Source: an uncultured Verrucomicrobia subdivision 3 bacterium (GTDB taxonomy: Bacteria; Verrucomicrobiota; Verrucomicrobiia; Limisphaerales; DASXHY01). Taken from it: a stretch of 64,000 bases of DNA. The stretch is taken from assembly GCA_937890005.1 (NCBI GenBank), contig CALBZA010000015.1:39211-103210 (forward strand), in the 5' to 3' direction. The notes under the pieces are model-generated. The model was given only the letters and a program-made list of their open reading frames with translations, did no database searches and was not told where the DNA came from. The position numbers and the translations under genes were made by a program. Of the stretch, positions 27,028 to 35,307 are shown piece by piece (within the stretch, counting starts at the first letter, position 1; every line of letters begins with the position of its first letter).

Positions 27028-28245
27028 TCACGCTTTCGCCAGCTTCCCATCCGACACCTTCGATTCGCCGGACGCTGTTTCCGCCTCGTTCCCATTGCCG
27101 GTCGCATGCGAAGACTCCAGCACGCGGATCGGTTCGTAAAACGTGTCGCGCTGCACCGGAATGCGGCCGGTTTCCCGAATGGCTTTGATCATCTCCGCTT
27201 CGGTCTGAAGCTGCGGCGATGTCGCGCCGGCCATGTGGAAAATGTGTTCCTCAATGATCGTTCCGTGCAGGTCATCCGCACCATAGCTCAATGCCACCTG
27301 CGCGAGTTTCATTCCGAGCCCGACCCAATACGCGGTGATGTGATCGAAGTTGTCCAGGTAGATGCGGCTGACTGCAATCGTCCGCAACGCATCGAAACCG
27401 GTCGGCGGCGTTTTGACCGGGATGTTGTTGTTCTCCGGTTGATACGCGAGCGGAACGAATCCAACGAAACCTTTGGTTTCATCCTGCAACGCGCGGAGCT
27501 GGCGCAGATGATCGACGCGATCCTCAAGCGATTCCACATGCCCGAACAGCATCGTGCAGGTGCTGCGGCCGCCGAGCTTGTGCCACGTGCGATGAACGTC
27601 GAGATATTCCTCCGCCGATTCCTTGCCCTTCGCAATCGCACTGCGGACTTCTTTGCGAAAAATTTCCGCGCCACCACCGGTGAGTGAAACCAGCCCTGCT
27701 TCCTTGAGTTCAATGAGTGTCTGTTCCACCGACTTCTTCGCGAGCCATGCGAGATGAAGAATTTCAATCGCAGTGAAACATTTCAGCTGAAGCCTGGGGA
27801 TTGCGGATTGAGGATTGCGGATTGCGGAATCGTCGTTCAGCGCGCTAAGGGCCTTCAACATGTCTGTGTAATAGCTGAAGGGCAGTGACGGATGCAGGCC
27901 ACCGACGATGTGCAGTTCTGTGATCCCGAGTTTCAACGCTTCGCGGGCCTTTTCGACAATCTGCGGAATCGTGAGTTCGAAGCCATCCGCATCGCGCTTC
28001 TTGCGGGCGAACGAGCAGAACTGACAGGAAAGAATGCAGTAGTTCGAGTAGTTGATGTAGCGGTTGATGATGTAGCTCGCGCGTTCACCAACTTTTTTGC
28101 GGCGCACGAGATCGGCGATGGCGCCCAAGGCGTTCAGATCCTTGCTTTCGAACAATCGAAGGGCATCCGCCTCAGAAATCCGTTCGCCGGCGGCGACCTT
28201 GTCATAAAGATCGCGCAGTTCACTGCGTTGAACGAAAAAATGCAT
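27028..28245 (-). CDS. mqnE: Aminofutalosine synthase (futalosine menaquinone pathway)
   Basis: Radical-SAM enzyme joining SAM-derived adenosyl radical to 3-enolpyruvylbenzoate to give aminofutalosine, an early step of the alternative menaquinone route. The radical-SAM cysteines are Cys70, Cys74 and Cys77 (NYCILSCQFCSF). Blocks typical of MqnE rather than MqnC are HIVGGLHPSLPFSYY, CFTAIEI, TGGGAEIF, TMLFGHVE, AGATSPQ and QRDTFYEP. Residues ~139-150 (SAIRNPQSAIPR) are an in-frame heptamer insertion, absent from the family consensus as I recall it. The C-terminus carries a low-complexity tail (NGNEAETASGESK). Length is 405 versus ~370 usual. No other mqn gene is in the window. Confidence 0.9.
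   Translation of the reverse strand: MHFFVQRSELRDLYDKVAAGERISEADALRLFESKDLNALGAIADLVRRKKVGERASYIINRYINYSNYCILSCQFCSFARKKRDADGFELTIPQIVEKAREALKLGITELHIVGGLHPSLPFSYYTDMLKALSALNDDSAIRNPQSAIPRLQLKCFTAIEILHLAWLAKKSVEQTLIELKEAGLVSLTGGGAEIFRKEVRSAIAKGKESAEEYLDVHRTWHKLGGRSTCTMLFGHVESLEDRVDHLRQLRALQDETKGFVGFVPLAYQPENNNIPVKTPPTGFDALRTIAVSRIYLDNFDHITAYWVGLGMKLAQVALSYGADDLHGTIIEEHIFHMAGATSPQLQTEAEMIKAIRETGRIPVQRDTFYEPIRVLESSHATGNGNEAETASGESKVSDGKLAKA
27798..27832 (+). repeat. Heptamer tract inside mqnE, 5 units
   Basis: Plus-strand units GGATTGC, GGATTGA, GGATTGC, GGATTGC, GGAATCG. Thirty-five bases in strict phase, translated on the minus strand as part of a loop after the HIVGGLHP strand. Confidence 0.75.
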
Positions 28246-28300
28246 CGCCGATACTAGAGCAGTTTTTCTGCGTCATGGCAAACGCCGCGGGGAGCATAAT

Positions 28301-28458
28301 TTCTTAGCCACAGATGAAACACAGATTGAACACAAATGAGAAATGGCTCTTTCTCACACGCTGGATGAAGACTGGCTGGAAAGAGAAATCTTCCTCCCAA
28401 ATCCGTGTTTCATCTGTAGCCAAGTCTGCTGTGGCCAAGTCAGATCGGTGGCTAAGAA
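28301..28458. repeat. CACAGATG-type inverted repeat element
   Basis: The left arm TTCTTAGCCACAGATGAAAC (continuing with CACAGAT) is matched in reverse by ATCCGTGTTTCATCTGTAGCC (from 28401) and by GTGGCTAAGAA at 28448-28458. Inside the left arm the CACAGATG(A) word repeats about every 11 bases. It ends inside the 3' end of the ECF sigma gene, and separates it from mqnE. Confidence 0.65.
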
Positions 28459-29216
28459 CTGAATGCCCCGAACAACGCCCGCATCTCTTCTTCAACCTGC
28501 GCGGGATCGCTCAGCGTATGACGAATTTCGTCGCGCAGCAGTTCTCGATAGCGCTTGCGCAGCCGGTGGACGATGACCCGAACGGCGCCTTCATCGAGCC
28601 CGAGCTTTCTTGCAGGTTCAGCGTAGGAAAGAGCGCCTTTGCCGGCGGTGAGAAAGATTTTCAGTTCGGCAAACTGTTGTCCGCGTCCATCCGCTTCGCA
28701 TTCCTGTTGCAACCGTCCGACGACCTTCCCGAGCAACGCCAGGGCCCATTCGCGATCGAACGCTTTGTCAGGACTCGGCTCTGCAGTCGCGGCGACCTGG
28801 AACTGTGTGTCTGCCGTGGACCAATCCAGGGACAACAGCGCTTCGCCTGCGCCGCGCTTCTGCCGCCGCGAACGTTTCCAGTCGTTGATGAGAAAGTGTT
28901 TCAACGACGCGAGCAGGAAGGCGCGGAAACGTCCACGCTCGGCATTCACGCTGCCGAGATAATTCTTCTCAAGGAACCGTGTGAAGAACGCCTGAGTCAG
29001 ATCTTCCGCATCCTCCTTTGAATAACCGCGCCGGCGCACATAAGCGTAGAGCGGATACCAGTAGGTCCGGCAAAGCTCCTCCAGAGCACGATCCGAATCC
29101 GGCGTGTGCCGCCGCCCCGCGGCGAGCACGACAGTCCAGTGCGTCGTGGCGAAGATGTCGCGCGCACCTGTGCCCGACCGCTGCGTTGAGGAGTCTGCTG
29201 TTGTCAAAATCGGCAT
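28452..29216 (-). CDS. ECF-type RNA polymerase sigma factor
   Basis: Sigma-70 relative with regions 2 and 4 only. Region 2 spans LEELCRTYWYPLYAYVRRRG and SKEDAEDLTQAFFTRFLE; region 4 is LSYAEPARKLGLDEGAVRVIVHRLRKRYRELLRDEI. The opening TTHWTVVLAA is characteristic of a subgroup common in Planctomycetes and Verrucomicrobia, often paired with Ser/Thr kinases instead of an anti-sigma factor. The kinase gene lies just upstream in the same direction, 49 bases away, so phosphorylation of this sigma factor is a reasonable guess. The start at MPILTTADSS was chosen; an earlier one would overlap the kinase gene. Confidence 0.9.
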   Translation of the reverse strand: MPILTTADSSTQRSGTGARDIFATTHWTVVLAAGRRHTPDSDRALEELCRTYWYPLYAYVRRRGYSKEDAEDLTQAFFTRFLEKNYLGSVNAERGRFRAFLLASLKHFLINDWKRSRRQKRGAGEALLSLDWSTADTQFQVAATAEPSPDKAFDREWALALLGKVVGRLQQECEADGRGQQFAELKIFLTAGKGALSYAEPARKLGLDEGAVRVIVHRLRKRYRELLRDEIRHTLSDPAQVEEEMRALFGAFSS

Positions 29217-29265
29217 TGGATAGACCTGAGATGGATCCGGATAAACGATGGTGCGGTGCTGCAGT

Positions 29266-32200
29266 TCATCTCTCCGTTTTTGGAGTTGTTGAAAGAACAC
29301 GATAACGGATTTTTATTCGTGGAGGATCCCGCAGAACGTCCGTGATTTGCATCACTCCTCGTGTTCCCCCACCGGTTTGAAAGGCGAAAGTCAGCGGCAG
29401 CATTTGTACTTTGTCCTTCAGATAGAGCTCGCCATATCCGGTGGACGTTTCACGCGCGACAACTTCGAAACCGGCCATTGCCTTCTCGAACGCCGCCAAA
29501 GAGGGTTCGAGCCAGTCTTCCTGCGGATAAGCGGTCAACTTGAACCGACGCGGGACTGTCACCCGGCTGTTTGCACTCAAATCGGCGAGAATGTCTCCCT
29601 CCACCGCTTTCAACCATTGCTGTCGGTTTTCAAGCGATTTGGAGGAATCTGGAACGGTTAGCATTTTGCCCGAGCTGAACTGCAATGCATGCTCGCGCGG
29701 CTCATGAATGTCATAGAGGGTGCGTTCGATGACCGGCCCGAAACCCGCAGACCTCGGCAGAGGGACCGGAGGTGCAGGGTTGGAGCCGTGACCGATGGCT
29801 GAGCCGGTAACAGCAATGTCATTCTCGCGCCTCGTCAAAATCACTCCGGCCTGCGTGCGAAGCAGATCCTCAATTCTTGCAATTGCCTGGCTTCGCGTCA
29901 GGGGTGTTTCGGATGTATAAAAAATCTTCGATGGATTCGACCAAACTTCCCGCGAAACATCGAGTCTCGAGCCCGCCATCTCCGCGTAGATTGCCAGAAC
30001 TCGCGGCACATCCAGGCCCTTGAAATCAATATGGCCAGACGGCAGGTCACTCGATTGTGACTGCGATGCATTTCGATCGTTTTGCGCAACTCGTGCCCGT
30101 GCGTCCGCCAGGGCCGTACGCAGTTTCGGATGATCCAGCGCCTGCACCGCGCGCTCACCGATACGCTCCGCTTCCGCGGTCTTGCCGCAACCAACGAGAA
30201 TCTCGACCAGTTCACGCGCCTGCCTGATGAAAAAGGTGTCCTCCCGACTCGCATCGGAAAAGGCGCCTGGAATTGGCGCCGCAGGGAGTGTCGGTGTCGG
30301 CACGAGGTTTGTTTGGACCGAAGAAGGTTCAGGCACCCGCAAGGTTCGGACCGGGACGGTTCTTCCATCCGTCAGCTCCTTCAATCGATTCCGTGACTGG
30401 AGCATTCGAGCAAAGGCTTCATTGGGATCGCCCAGGAATCGCAGGCAAATTGCGTATTCCTGATGCTCTACCAGCAATGTTTGAATGTAGGGATAGCACT
30501 GTTTCGCGAGGGTCAGATCTCGATCAATCGTTTCCTTGAACAGCTCACAGGTGGCTTTTTCATCGTCGAGCTGACGGTTCAAAGCGGCGATGTCTGTGAA
30601 TAATTCCGCGTATCCGCTTTGCTTGAACCGCGACACCTCCTGATCCCGCAAGGCTGCGAGGACAGTTCGTGCTCTCGGATAACGCCTTCCCAGTTCATTC
30701 CAGTGCATGATGCCGAACGAGTTTCGAACGGATCGACTTTCTTCGTATTCATTTCCGTGGAGGTAATACCAGAGCTGTCGTTGAAGAGCGCCTTCGTAAT
30801 CGCCCCTGTTCATGAACGTCCGAATCTCGTCCTGAATTCGGCTCACGTCAGGCATCTCTCCAGGCAGGACATCCGGCGCCCAGCTGTTGGTGACCAGGGC
30901 TTCTTTCAGCACGATTGAATTCAGCTCAGGCGTTGATGAATCCAGCAACGGTGCATTCGTGGGGAAATTCCCCTGATGATCCGAGCGATATCTGCCTCTT
31001 TCTGGGCCCAACAACGAAAAGACGCCTGAGACCACCGCGATCACCACAAGCAAGACGGCCCATTCCAGCCCAAGGGATTTTCGAGGCGCACTCTTGAACC
31101 AATTCCGAATGTCCTGGCGAATCAGGACGGCATACATCCACCCGCCGATCACAACTATTGCAAAAATATATAGCGCGTTGCTCAAACGGGGGTTCAATTC
31201 AATCATAAAGCGGAAACCCGAGAGGGCCAGCAGAGCGGCGACAGAAATCATCCCGAAAAAGAGAAGCAGGCATCCGATGGCAACCTTTCTCCAGAATGGC
31301 TTCGCCCGCCAAAGTCCCACCGCAATCGGCAGTCCGAAAACTCCTGGATAGAAAAAGAACCACGACATCGATCCGGTTCCTATTGTCTTCCCGATGCGTA
31401 ATAAAGAAGGAATGCTCGAAACAAAAAACAGGAGTGAAACCAACGCCAGTCTCCAGGGCAGCCCAAACACCTTGATTCCCTGAACGGACGGCGGAGCAAC
31501 CGGGCGGGTTCCTTCCGGGGTGTTTTCCGGCTGTGGCCAAACACGACGCCGACGATGCATGTAAAGTTCTGCCAAAGCGGCCACGACGAGCGGCAGGAAC
31601 ATCCATTGCATCGCCCGTTCGCTGTGCTTCCCGTCCACGAACATATAAACAACCACCCCCAACACGACAACCACAGCAATCCCCCACAACAGCCGGACAA
31701 GCGATTCCAGATTCAGAACGGGTTGAAATAAAACCTTCAACAATGTTGAAGCGGTGCCCGTTGTTTCCGCTTTCTCACTTTCTGCTTTCTGCTCTTCTTT
31801 CTCCATCTCCGCAATCGTTTCCACCTGCGTCTTGAGAATGCTCGCCTGCTGATAACGCAACTCCGGCTTCTTCTCCAAGGCGCGAAGAACCACTTCGTCG
31901 AGCCGGACGTCGATGGCGACTTTCTTCGAAGGCGGTTCAATGCGTTTGCCCGGAAGTTCGCCGGTGAGCATCTGGTAGAAGACGACGCCCAGGGCGTAGA
32001 TGTCGGCGCGATGATCCACTTCAAGCGGACGTTCCATCTGCTCGGGCGCCATGTATTGCGGCGTGCCCATCACTTTGCCGGCATCCGTCAGTTCCTTTGG
32101 GGCGGGCTGTCCAGCCTGCGGGTTCGTGGGACTTTCCAGTCCCGTGCTTGCCGTTTCGGAACTGATGACTGGAGAACCGCCAGAATCGGCAGACGCGGAC

Positions 32201-32925
32201 GTCTGTCCTGCATTCGCAACGATTTTCGCCAATCCAAAGTCCGCCACCTTCACGCGTCCGCGGCGATCGATCAGGATGTTCTCCGGTTTGATGTCGCGAT
32301 GCACGATGCCCTGATCATGCGCGAACTGCAGCGCATCGCAGATTTGTGGAACGATGGCGAGTGCCTCGCGTGAGGAGACGCGTCCGGCGAGCAAGAGCTG
32401 TCGGAGCGTGACTCCGTCCACGAATTCCATCAGGAAGTAATACAGCGGAGCAGAGGGGAAAAGGGGCTGAGGGGCTGAGGAGATTTCAGTCCTGCCCCCT
32501 TTCTCCTCTTCTCCTTTTCCCCCTTTCTGTTCAGGTTGAACGACGCTTCCAAACTCAAACAGCGTCACGATTCCGGGATGACTCAACTTCGCCAGCGCCC
32601 TGGCTTCGCGCGTGAAACGTTCAGCAAAGGCGGGATCACTCCCGATTCCGGGTGGAAGAATCTTGAGGGCGACAATGCGATCGAGCTGTTTCTGTCGTGC
32701 TTTGTAAACCGCGCCCATGCCGCCCTTGCCGATCAGTTCGAGAATTTCCAGCTGCGGAAACAGTGGCGCGAGTTCTGAAACAGATGGCGGTTCGAAGGGA
32801 GCGCTGCCGCCGGTTGCAGTTTCTGTTGCGGCGCCCTGCTTCAAAAGGCACGACGGGCACAATCCGGCGAGCGCACCCGGAGTAAGCGGCGTTCCGCACT
32901 GCGGACATTTTGTTTCGTCCGACAT
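29266..32925 (-). CDS. Large membrane Ser/Thr protein kinase with zinc ribbon and secretin-like C-terminus
   Basis: N-terminal zinc ribbon (CPQC and CPSC pairs, residues 8-26), then a PknB-type kinase: G-loop GKGGMGAVYKA, ATP Lys88, catalytic HRD (Asp211), DFG (Asp229) and APE (293-295). Two unusual insertions lie inside the kinase: residues ~131-160, encoded by octamer repeats between strands of the N-lobe, and ~240-280 in the activation segment, which is ~66 residues DFG-to-APE where ~30 is common. About six membrane helices follow (residues ~410-680), then a helical region, and an STN/GspD-N-like domain (GHIDFKGLDVPRVLAIYAEMAG). All catalytic residues remain, so it is probably active. The next gene is an ECF sigma factor, the likely partner. 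An alternative ATG lies 27 bases upstream. Confidence 0.88.
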   Translation of the reverse strand: MSDETKCPQCGTPLTPGALAGLCPSCLLKQGAATETATGGSAPFEPPSVSELAPLFPQLEILELIGKGGMGAVYKARQKQLDRIVALKILPPGIGSDPAFAERFTREARALAKLSHPGIVTLFEFGSVVQPEQKGGKGEEEKGGRTEISSAPQPLFPSAPLYYFLMEFVDGVTLRQLLLAGRVSSREALAIVPQICDALQFAHDQGIVHRDIKPENILIDRRGRVKVADFGLAKIVANAGQTSASADSGGSPVISSETASTGLESPTNPQAGQPAPKELTDAGKVMGTPQYMAPEQMERPLEVDHRADIYALGVVFYQMLTGELPGKRIEPPSKKVAIDVRLDEVVLRALEKKPELRYQQASILKTQVETIAEMEKEEQKAESEKAETTGTASTLLKVLFQPVLNLESLVRLLWGIAVVVVLGVVVYMFVDGKHSERAMQWMFLPLVVAALAELYMHRRRRVWPQPENTPEGTRPVAPPSVQGIKVFGLPWRLALVSLLFFVSSIPSLLRIGKTIGTGSMSWFFFYPGVFGLPIAVGLWRAKPFWRKVAIGCLLLFFGMISVAALLALSGFRFMIELNPRLSNALYIFAIVVIGGWMYAVLIRQDIRNWFKSAPRKSLGLEWAVLLVVIAVVSGVFSLLGPERGRYRSDHQGNFPTNAPLLDSSTPELNSIVLKEALVTNSWAPDVLPGEMPDVSRIQDEIRTFMNRGDYEGALQRQLWYYLHGNEYEESRSVRNSFGIMHWNELGRRYPRARTVLAALRDQEVSRFKQSGYAELFTDIAALNRQLDDEKATCELFKETIDRDLTLAKQCYPYIQTLLVEHQEYAICLRFLGDPNEAFARMLQSRNRLKELTDGRTVPVRTLRVPEPSSVQTNLVPTPTLPAAPIPGAFSDASREDTFFIRQARELVEILVGCGKTAEAERIGERAVQALDHPKLRTALADARARVAQNDRNASQSQSSDLPSGHIDFKGLDVPRVLAIYAEMAGSRLDVSREVWSNPSKIFYTSETPLTRSQAIARIEDLLRTQAGVILTRRENDIAVTGSAIGHGSNPAPPVPLPRSAGFGPVIERTLYDIHEPREHALQFSSGKMLTVPDSSKSLENRQQWLKAVEGDILADLSANSRVTVPRRFKLTAYPQEDWLEPSLAAFEKAMAGFEVVARETSTGYGELYLKDKVQMLPLTFAFQTGGGTRGVMQITDVLRDPPRIKIRYRVLSTTPKTER
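32104..32143. repeat. Two short palindromes inside the kinase activation-loop insertion
   Basis: GGCTG-TC-CAGCC (32105-32116) and GGGACT-TTCC-AGTCCC (32128-32143) are adjacent hairpins. On the coding strand they encode TGLESPTNPQAGQP, inside the extra part of the activation segment. This resembles REP-type units captured in frame. Confidence 0.55.
32453..32527. repeat. Opposed octamer tracts inside the kinase N-lobe
   Basis: Tract one (32453-32484): GAGGGGAA, AAGGGGCT, GAGGGGCT, GAGGAGAT. Tract two (32496-32527): CCCCTTTC, TCCTCTTC, TCCTTTTC, CCCCTTTC. The second is similar to the first in reverse complement. Together they encode GKGEEEKGGRTEISSAPQPL in the kinase. Confidence 0.65.
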
Positions 32926-33046
32926 CGATGGATTGAGTTTTACCGTTCCCATGCCTCCATCAGAAGCAAATTGGACGGAACGTTACACGGTTTCTGCAAC
33001 AAAGAACTGGCCCATTGAAAACCTCTCCTGACACAATCGCGCATCC

Positions 33047-34315
33047 ATGAAACGCGTTCCGCTCCATGTGCAGATTCTCGCGGCGATTCTTCTGGCGGTT
33101 GTTGTCGGCACGCTCTCCGGAACACAGGGCGGCATCGGCGATTTCAAGTTTGTCGCGATATTCGGTTTTGTCGGCGACCTGTTTCTCCGCGCGTTGAAAA
33201 TGCTGGTGGTTCCGCTCGTGGTTTCGGCGGTCGTCACAGGCGTGGCAGGCATCGGCGCCACTCATGGGTTCGGACGGTTGAGCCTCAAGACGCTCGGCTA
33301 CTATTTCACCACGACACTTCTCGCGGTGTTGATGGGACTTTTCATGGTCAACCTGATCCGGCCCGGCGAAGGCGGAACGGTTTTGAACAATCTGGAATCG
33401 ATCGAAGCCGGGCAGGCGCAGCTTGCAAAAATGGAGAACCGCGGCTGGTCGGACATCGCCAACATCTTTCAACGACTCGTGCCCGAGAACGTGATTCAAT
33501 CCGCGGCCGATGGCGACATGCTGGGACTGATCTTTTTCAGCCTGATTTTCGGCCTCTGCCTCAGCCGGATCGGAATCGAGCGCCGGACATCGATCCTGAA
33601 CTTCTTTCAGGGTGTGAACGAAATCATGCTGATGATGACGCATCTCGTGATGCGCATCGCGCCGATCGGAGTGTTTGCGCTGGTGGCGAAGGTGTTCGCG
33701 ACGACAGGTCTCGATGTGTTGCGCCAGGTGGCGCTGTTCTTCGTAACCGTGCTGGCCGGTCTTGCCGCGCACATGTTCATCGCTCTGCCGCTGTTGATGT
33801 GGATTTTTGGACGAGTAAATCCGATCTGGCATTTCCGCGCGATGGCACCTGCACTGATGACTGCGTTCTCAACAGCTTCGTCGGCGGCCACATTGCCGCT
33901 CACGATGGAATGTCTGGAAAAGCGTGCCGGAGTTTCGAATCGCACGACGGGCTTCGTGCTGCCGCTGGGGACGTCCATCAACATGGACGGGACCGCGTTG
34001 TATGAATGCGCGGCGGTGTTGTTCATCGCACAGGCGTATGGATTGGAACTGAGCTTTGCCACGCAGCTCAGCGTTGTGATTCTGGCGCTGCTCACGAGCA
34101 TTGGTGTCGCGGGAATTCCTGCCGCCAGTCTTGTCGCGATTCTCATCATCATGAAAGCGGTTGGAGTCCCGGCCGAAGGACTCGGACTTATTCTTGCAGT
34201 CGATCGGATTCTCGATATGTGCCGCACTTCGGTGAATGTGTTCAGCGACGCGTGTGGCGCCGTGATCATCGGGCGGAGCGAAGGGGAGACGGGAATTTTG
34301 GGGAAGGGAGAGTGA
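33047..34315 (+). CDS. Dicarboxylate/amino acid:cation symporter (DAACS family)
   Basis: Secondary transporter of the GltP/DctA type, importing glutamate, aspartate or C4-dicarboxylates with Na+ or H+. It has eight-helix topology with two re-entrant hairpins. The serine-rich hairpin is AFSTASSAATLPLTMECLEK, and the conserved NMDGT motif is in GTSINMDGTALYE. The C-terminal DRILDMCRTSVNVFSDACGAVI holds the substrate-binding Asp/Arg/Asn set, as in GltPh-type carriers. It is divergent from the kinase gene, with ~120 bases between the starts. Exact substrate cannot be read from the sequence. Confidence 0.93.
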   Translation: MKRVPLHVQILAAILLAVVVGTLSGTQGGIGDFKFVAIFGFVGDLFLRALKMLVVPLVVSAVVTGVAGIGATHGFGRLSLKTLGYYFTTTLLAVLMGLFMVNLIRPGEGGTVLNNLESIEAGQAQLAKMENRGWSDIANIFQRLVPENVIQSAADGDMLGLIFFSLIFGLCLSRIGIERRTSILNFFQGVNEIMLMMTHLVMRIAPIGVFALVAKVFATTGLDVLRQVALFFVTVLAGLAAHMFIALPLLMWIFGRVNPIWHFRAMAPALMTAFSTASSAATLPLTMECLEKRAGVSNRTTGFVLPLGTSINMDGTALYECAAVLFIAQAYGLELSFATQLSVVILALLTSIGVAGIPAASLVAILIIMKAVGVPAEGLGLILAVDRILDMCRTSVNVFSDACGAVIIGRSEGETGILGKGE

Positions 34316-34321
34316 TGAGTG

Positions 34322-34353
34322 AATATGTGAAGGCGTGAAGGCGTGAAGGCGTG
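34322..34353 (+). repeat. Octamer repeat after the symporter gene
   Basis: AATATGTG followed by three exact AAGGCGTG units, beginning seven bases after the symporter stop. The 342-base gap that follows holds this tract and the REPIN-like element, and no gene. Confidence 0.6.
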
Positions 34354-34411
34354 ATTACGGGATTGAAGCGTTTTCGGCGATCATCCGGGGACACTCTGTC
34401 AGTCTAACTCT

Positions 34412-34555
34412 CATTAACACCGTGCTTCAGCGCGGTGGGTAACAGCGACGGTGATTCAGCTGTTTAAACAGCTTTTGGGCCCCGCTCCGACGAAACCGTT
34501 GGAAACGGCTCTTCAATCCATCTCAGGCTCACCGCGCTCAAGCGCGGTGTTAATG
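34412..34555. repeat. REPIN-like doublet of palindromic arms
   Basis: 26-base arms at 34412-34437 and 34530-34555 are complementary at 24 of 26 positions. Each arm is itself a near palindrome with the core CACCGCGCTcaAGCGCGGTG. The middle contains a perfect 16-base palindrome AGCTGTTTAAACAGCT (34458-34473) followed by TTT, and GAAACCGTTGGAAACGG. The plan of two opposed REP units forming a long hairpin matches a REPIN. No RAYT transposase is in the window. Confidence 0.6.
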
Positions 34556-34657
34556 AAAAAACGCCGCTTCACATCCCGGTTGTCCGATGGAGGCTTTTCC
34601 ATTTTTCCACCTTACCGTTCCTTGCACGATTCCGAAGCGATTGCTAGCGTGCGGGCC

Positions 34658-35293
34658 ATGAAACCGACTTTCACGCTGGTGACGGCAATTCTCCTTTTTC
34701 TTTCCACGTCCACGTCCACGTTCGCGCAGAGTGAAGATGGCTTTGTGAGCATTTTTGACGGGAAAAGCTTCGCTGGCTGGAAAATGGCGGTCGAAAACAC
34801 GAACACCTGGAAAATCGAGGACGGCGCTTTGGTGACGCGCGGTGATCGCTGCCACCTGTTCTACGTCGGCGACGAAAAGCCGTTCAAAAACTTCGAGCTC
34901 AAAGTCGATGTGATGACCGAGACCAATTCGAACGGCGGCATCTACTTTCACACGGCGTATCAGGAACGCGGCTGGCCAACCGTCGGTTTCGAAAGTCAGG
35001 TCAACGTGAGCCACAGCGACTGGAAGAAAACCGGCAGCCTCTACGACGTCGTGAACCTCGGGCACACACCTGCCAGGGATTACACCTGGTGGACGCAACA
35101 CATCACCGTCAGAGACAACAAAGTCACCGTGCGCATCGATGGCACAATTGTGTTGGAATACACCGAGCCACCCGGCGCCCAAGCGGGCAAGTCTTTCACG
35201 CGCAAGCTCAATGAAGGAACGTTCGCGTTTCAGGCGCACGATCCAAAGAGCGTGGTTCGATTCAAGAACATCCGCGTGAAGCGCCTCGACTGA
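34658..35293 (+). CDS. Secreted DUF1080 (3-keto-disaccharide hydrolase-type) protein
   Basis: Signal peptide MKPTFTLVTAILLFLSTSTS with cleavage likely after TFAQ, then one DUF1080 domain: DGFVSIFDGKSFAGWKM, NGGIYFHTAYQERGWP, GFESQVNVSH, and FQAHDPKSVVRFKNIRVKRL. It is a concanavalin-like jelly roll; some members hydrolyse 3-keto-glycosides, and they are abundant in Verrucomicrobia and Planctomycetes. The start was chosen at the signal peptide; 69 extra upstream codons are open but unconserved and run through the REPIN-like element. It stands alone, convergent with the ketosynthase gene. Confidence 0.88.
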   Translation: MKPTFTLVTAILLFLSTSTSTFAQSEDGFVSIFDGKSFAGWKMAVENTNTWKIEDGALVTRGDRCHLFYVGDEKPFKNFELKVDVMTETNSNGGIYFHTAYQERGWPTVGFESQVNVSHSDWKKTGSLYDVVNLGHTPARDYTWWTQHITVRDNKVTVRIDGTIVLEYTEPPGAQAGKSFTRKLNEGTFAFQAHDPKSVVRFKNIRVKRLD

Positions 35294-35307
35294 TTCTACC
35301 GATTCGA

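Noticed and set aside
34451..34657. Upstream extension of the DUF1080 gene
   Set aside because: It is translated REPIN-like repeat; the signal peptide begins at 34658.
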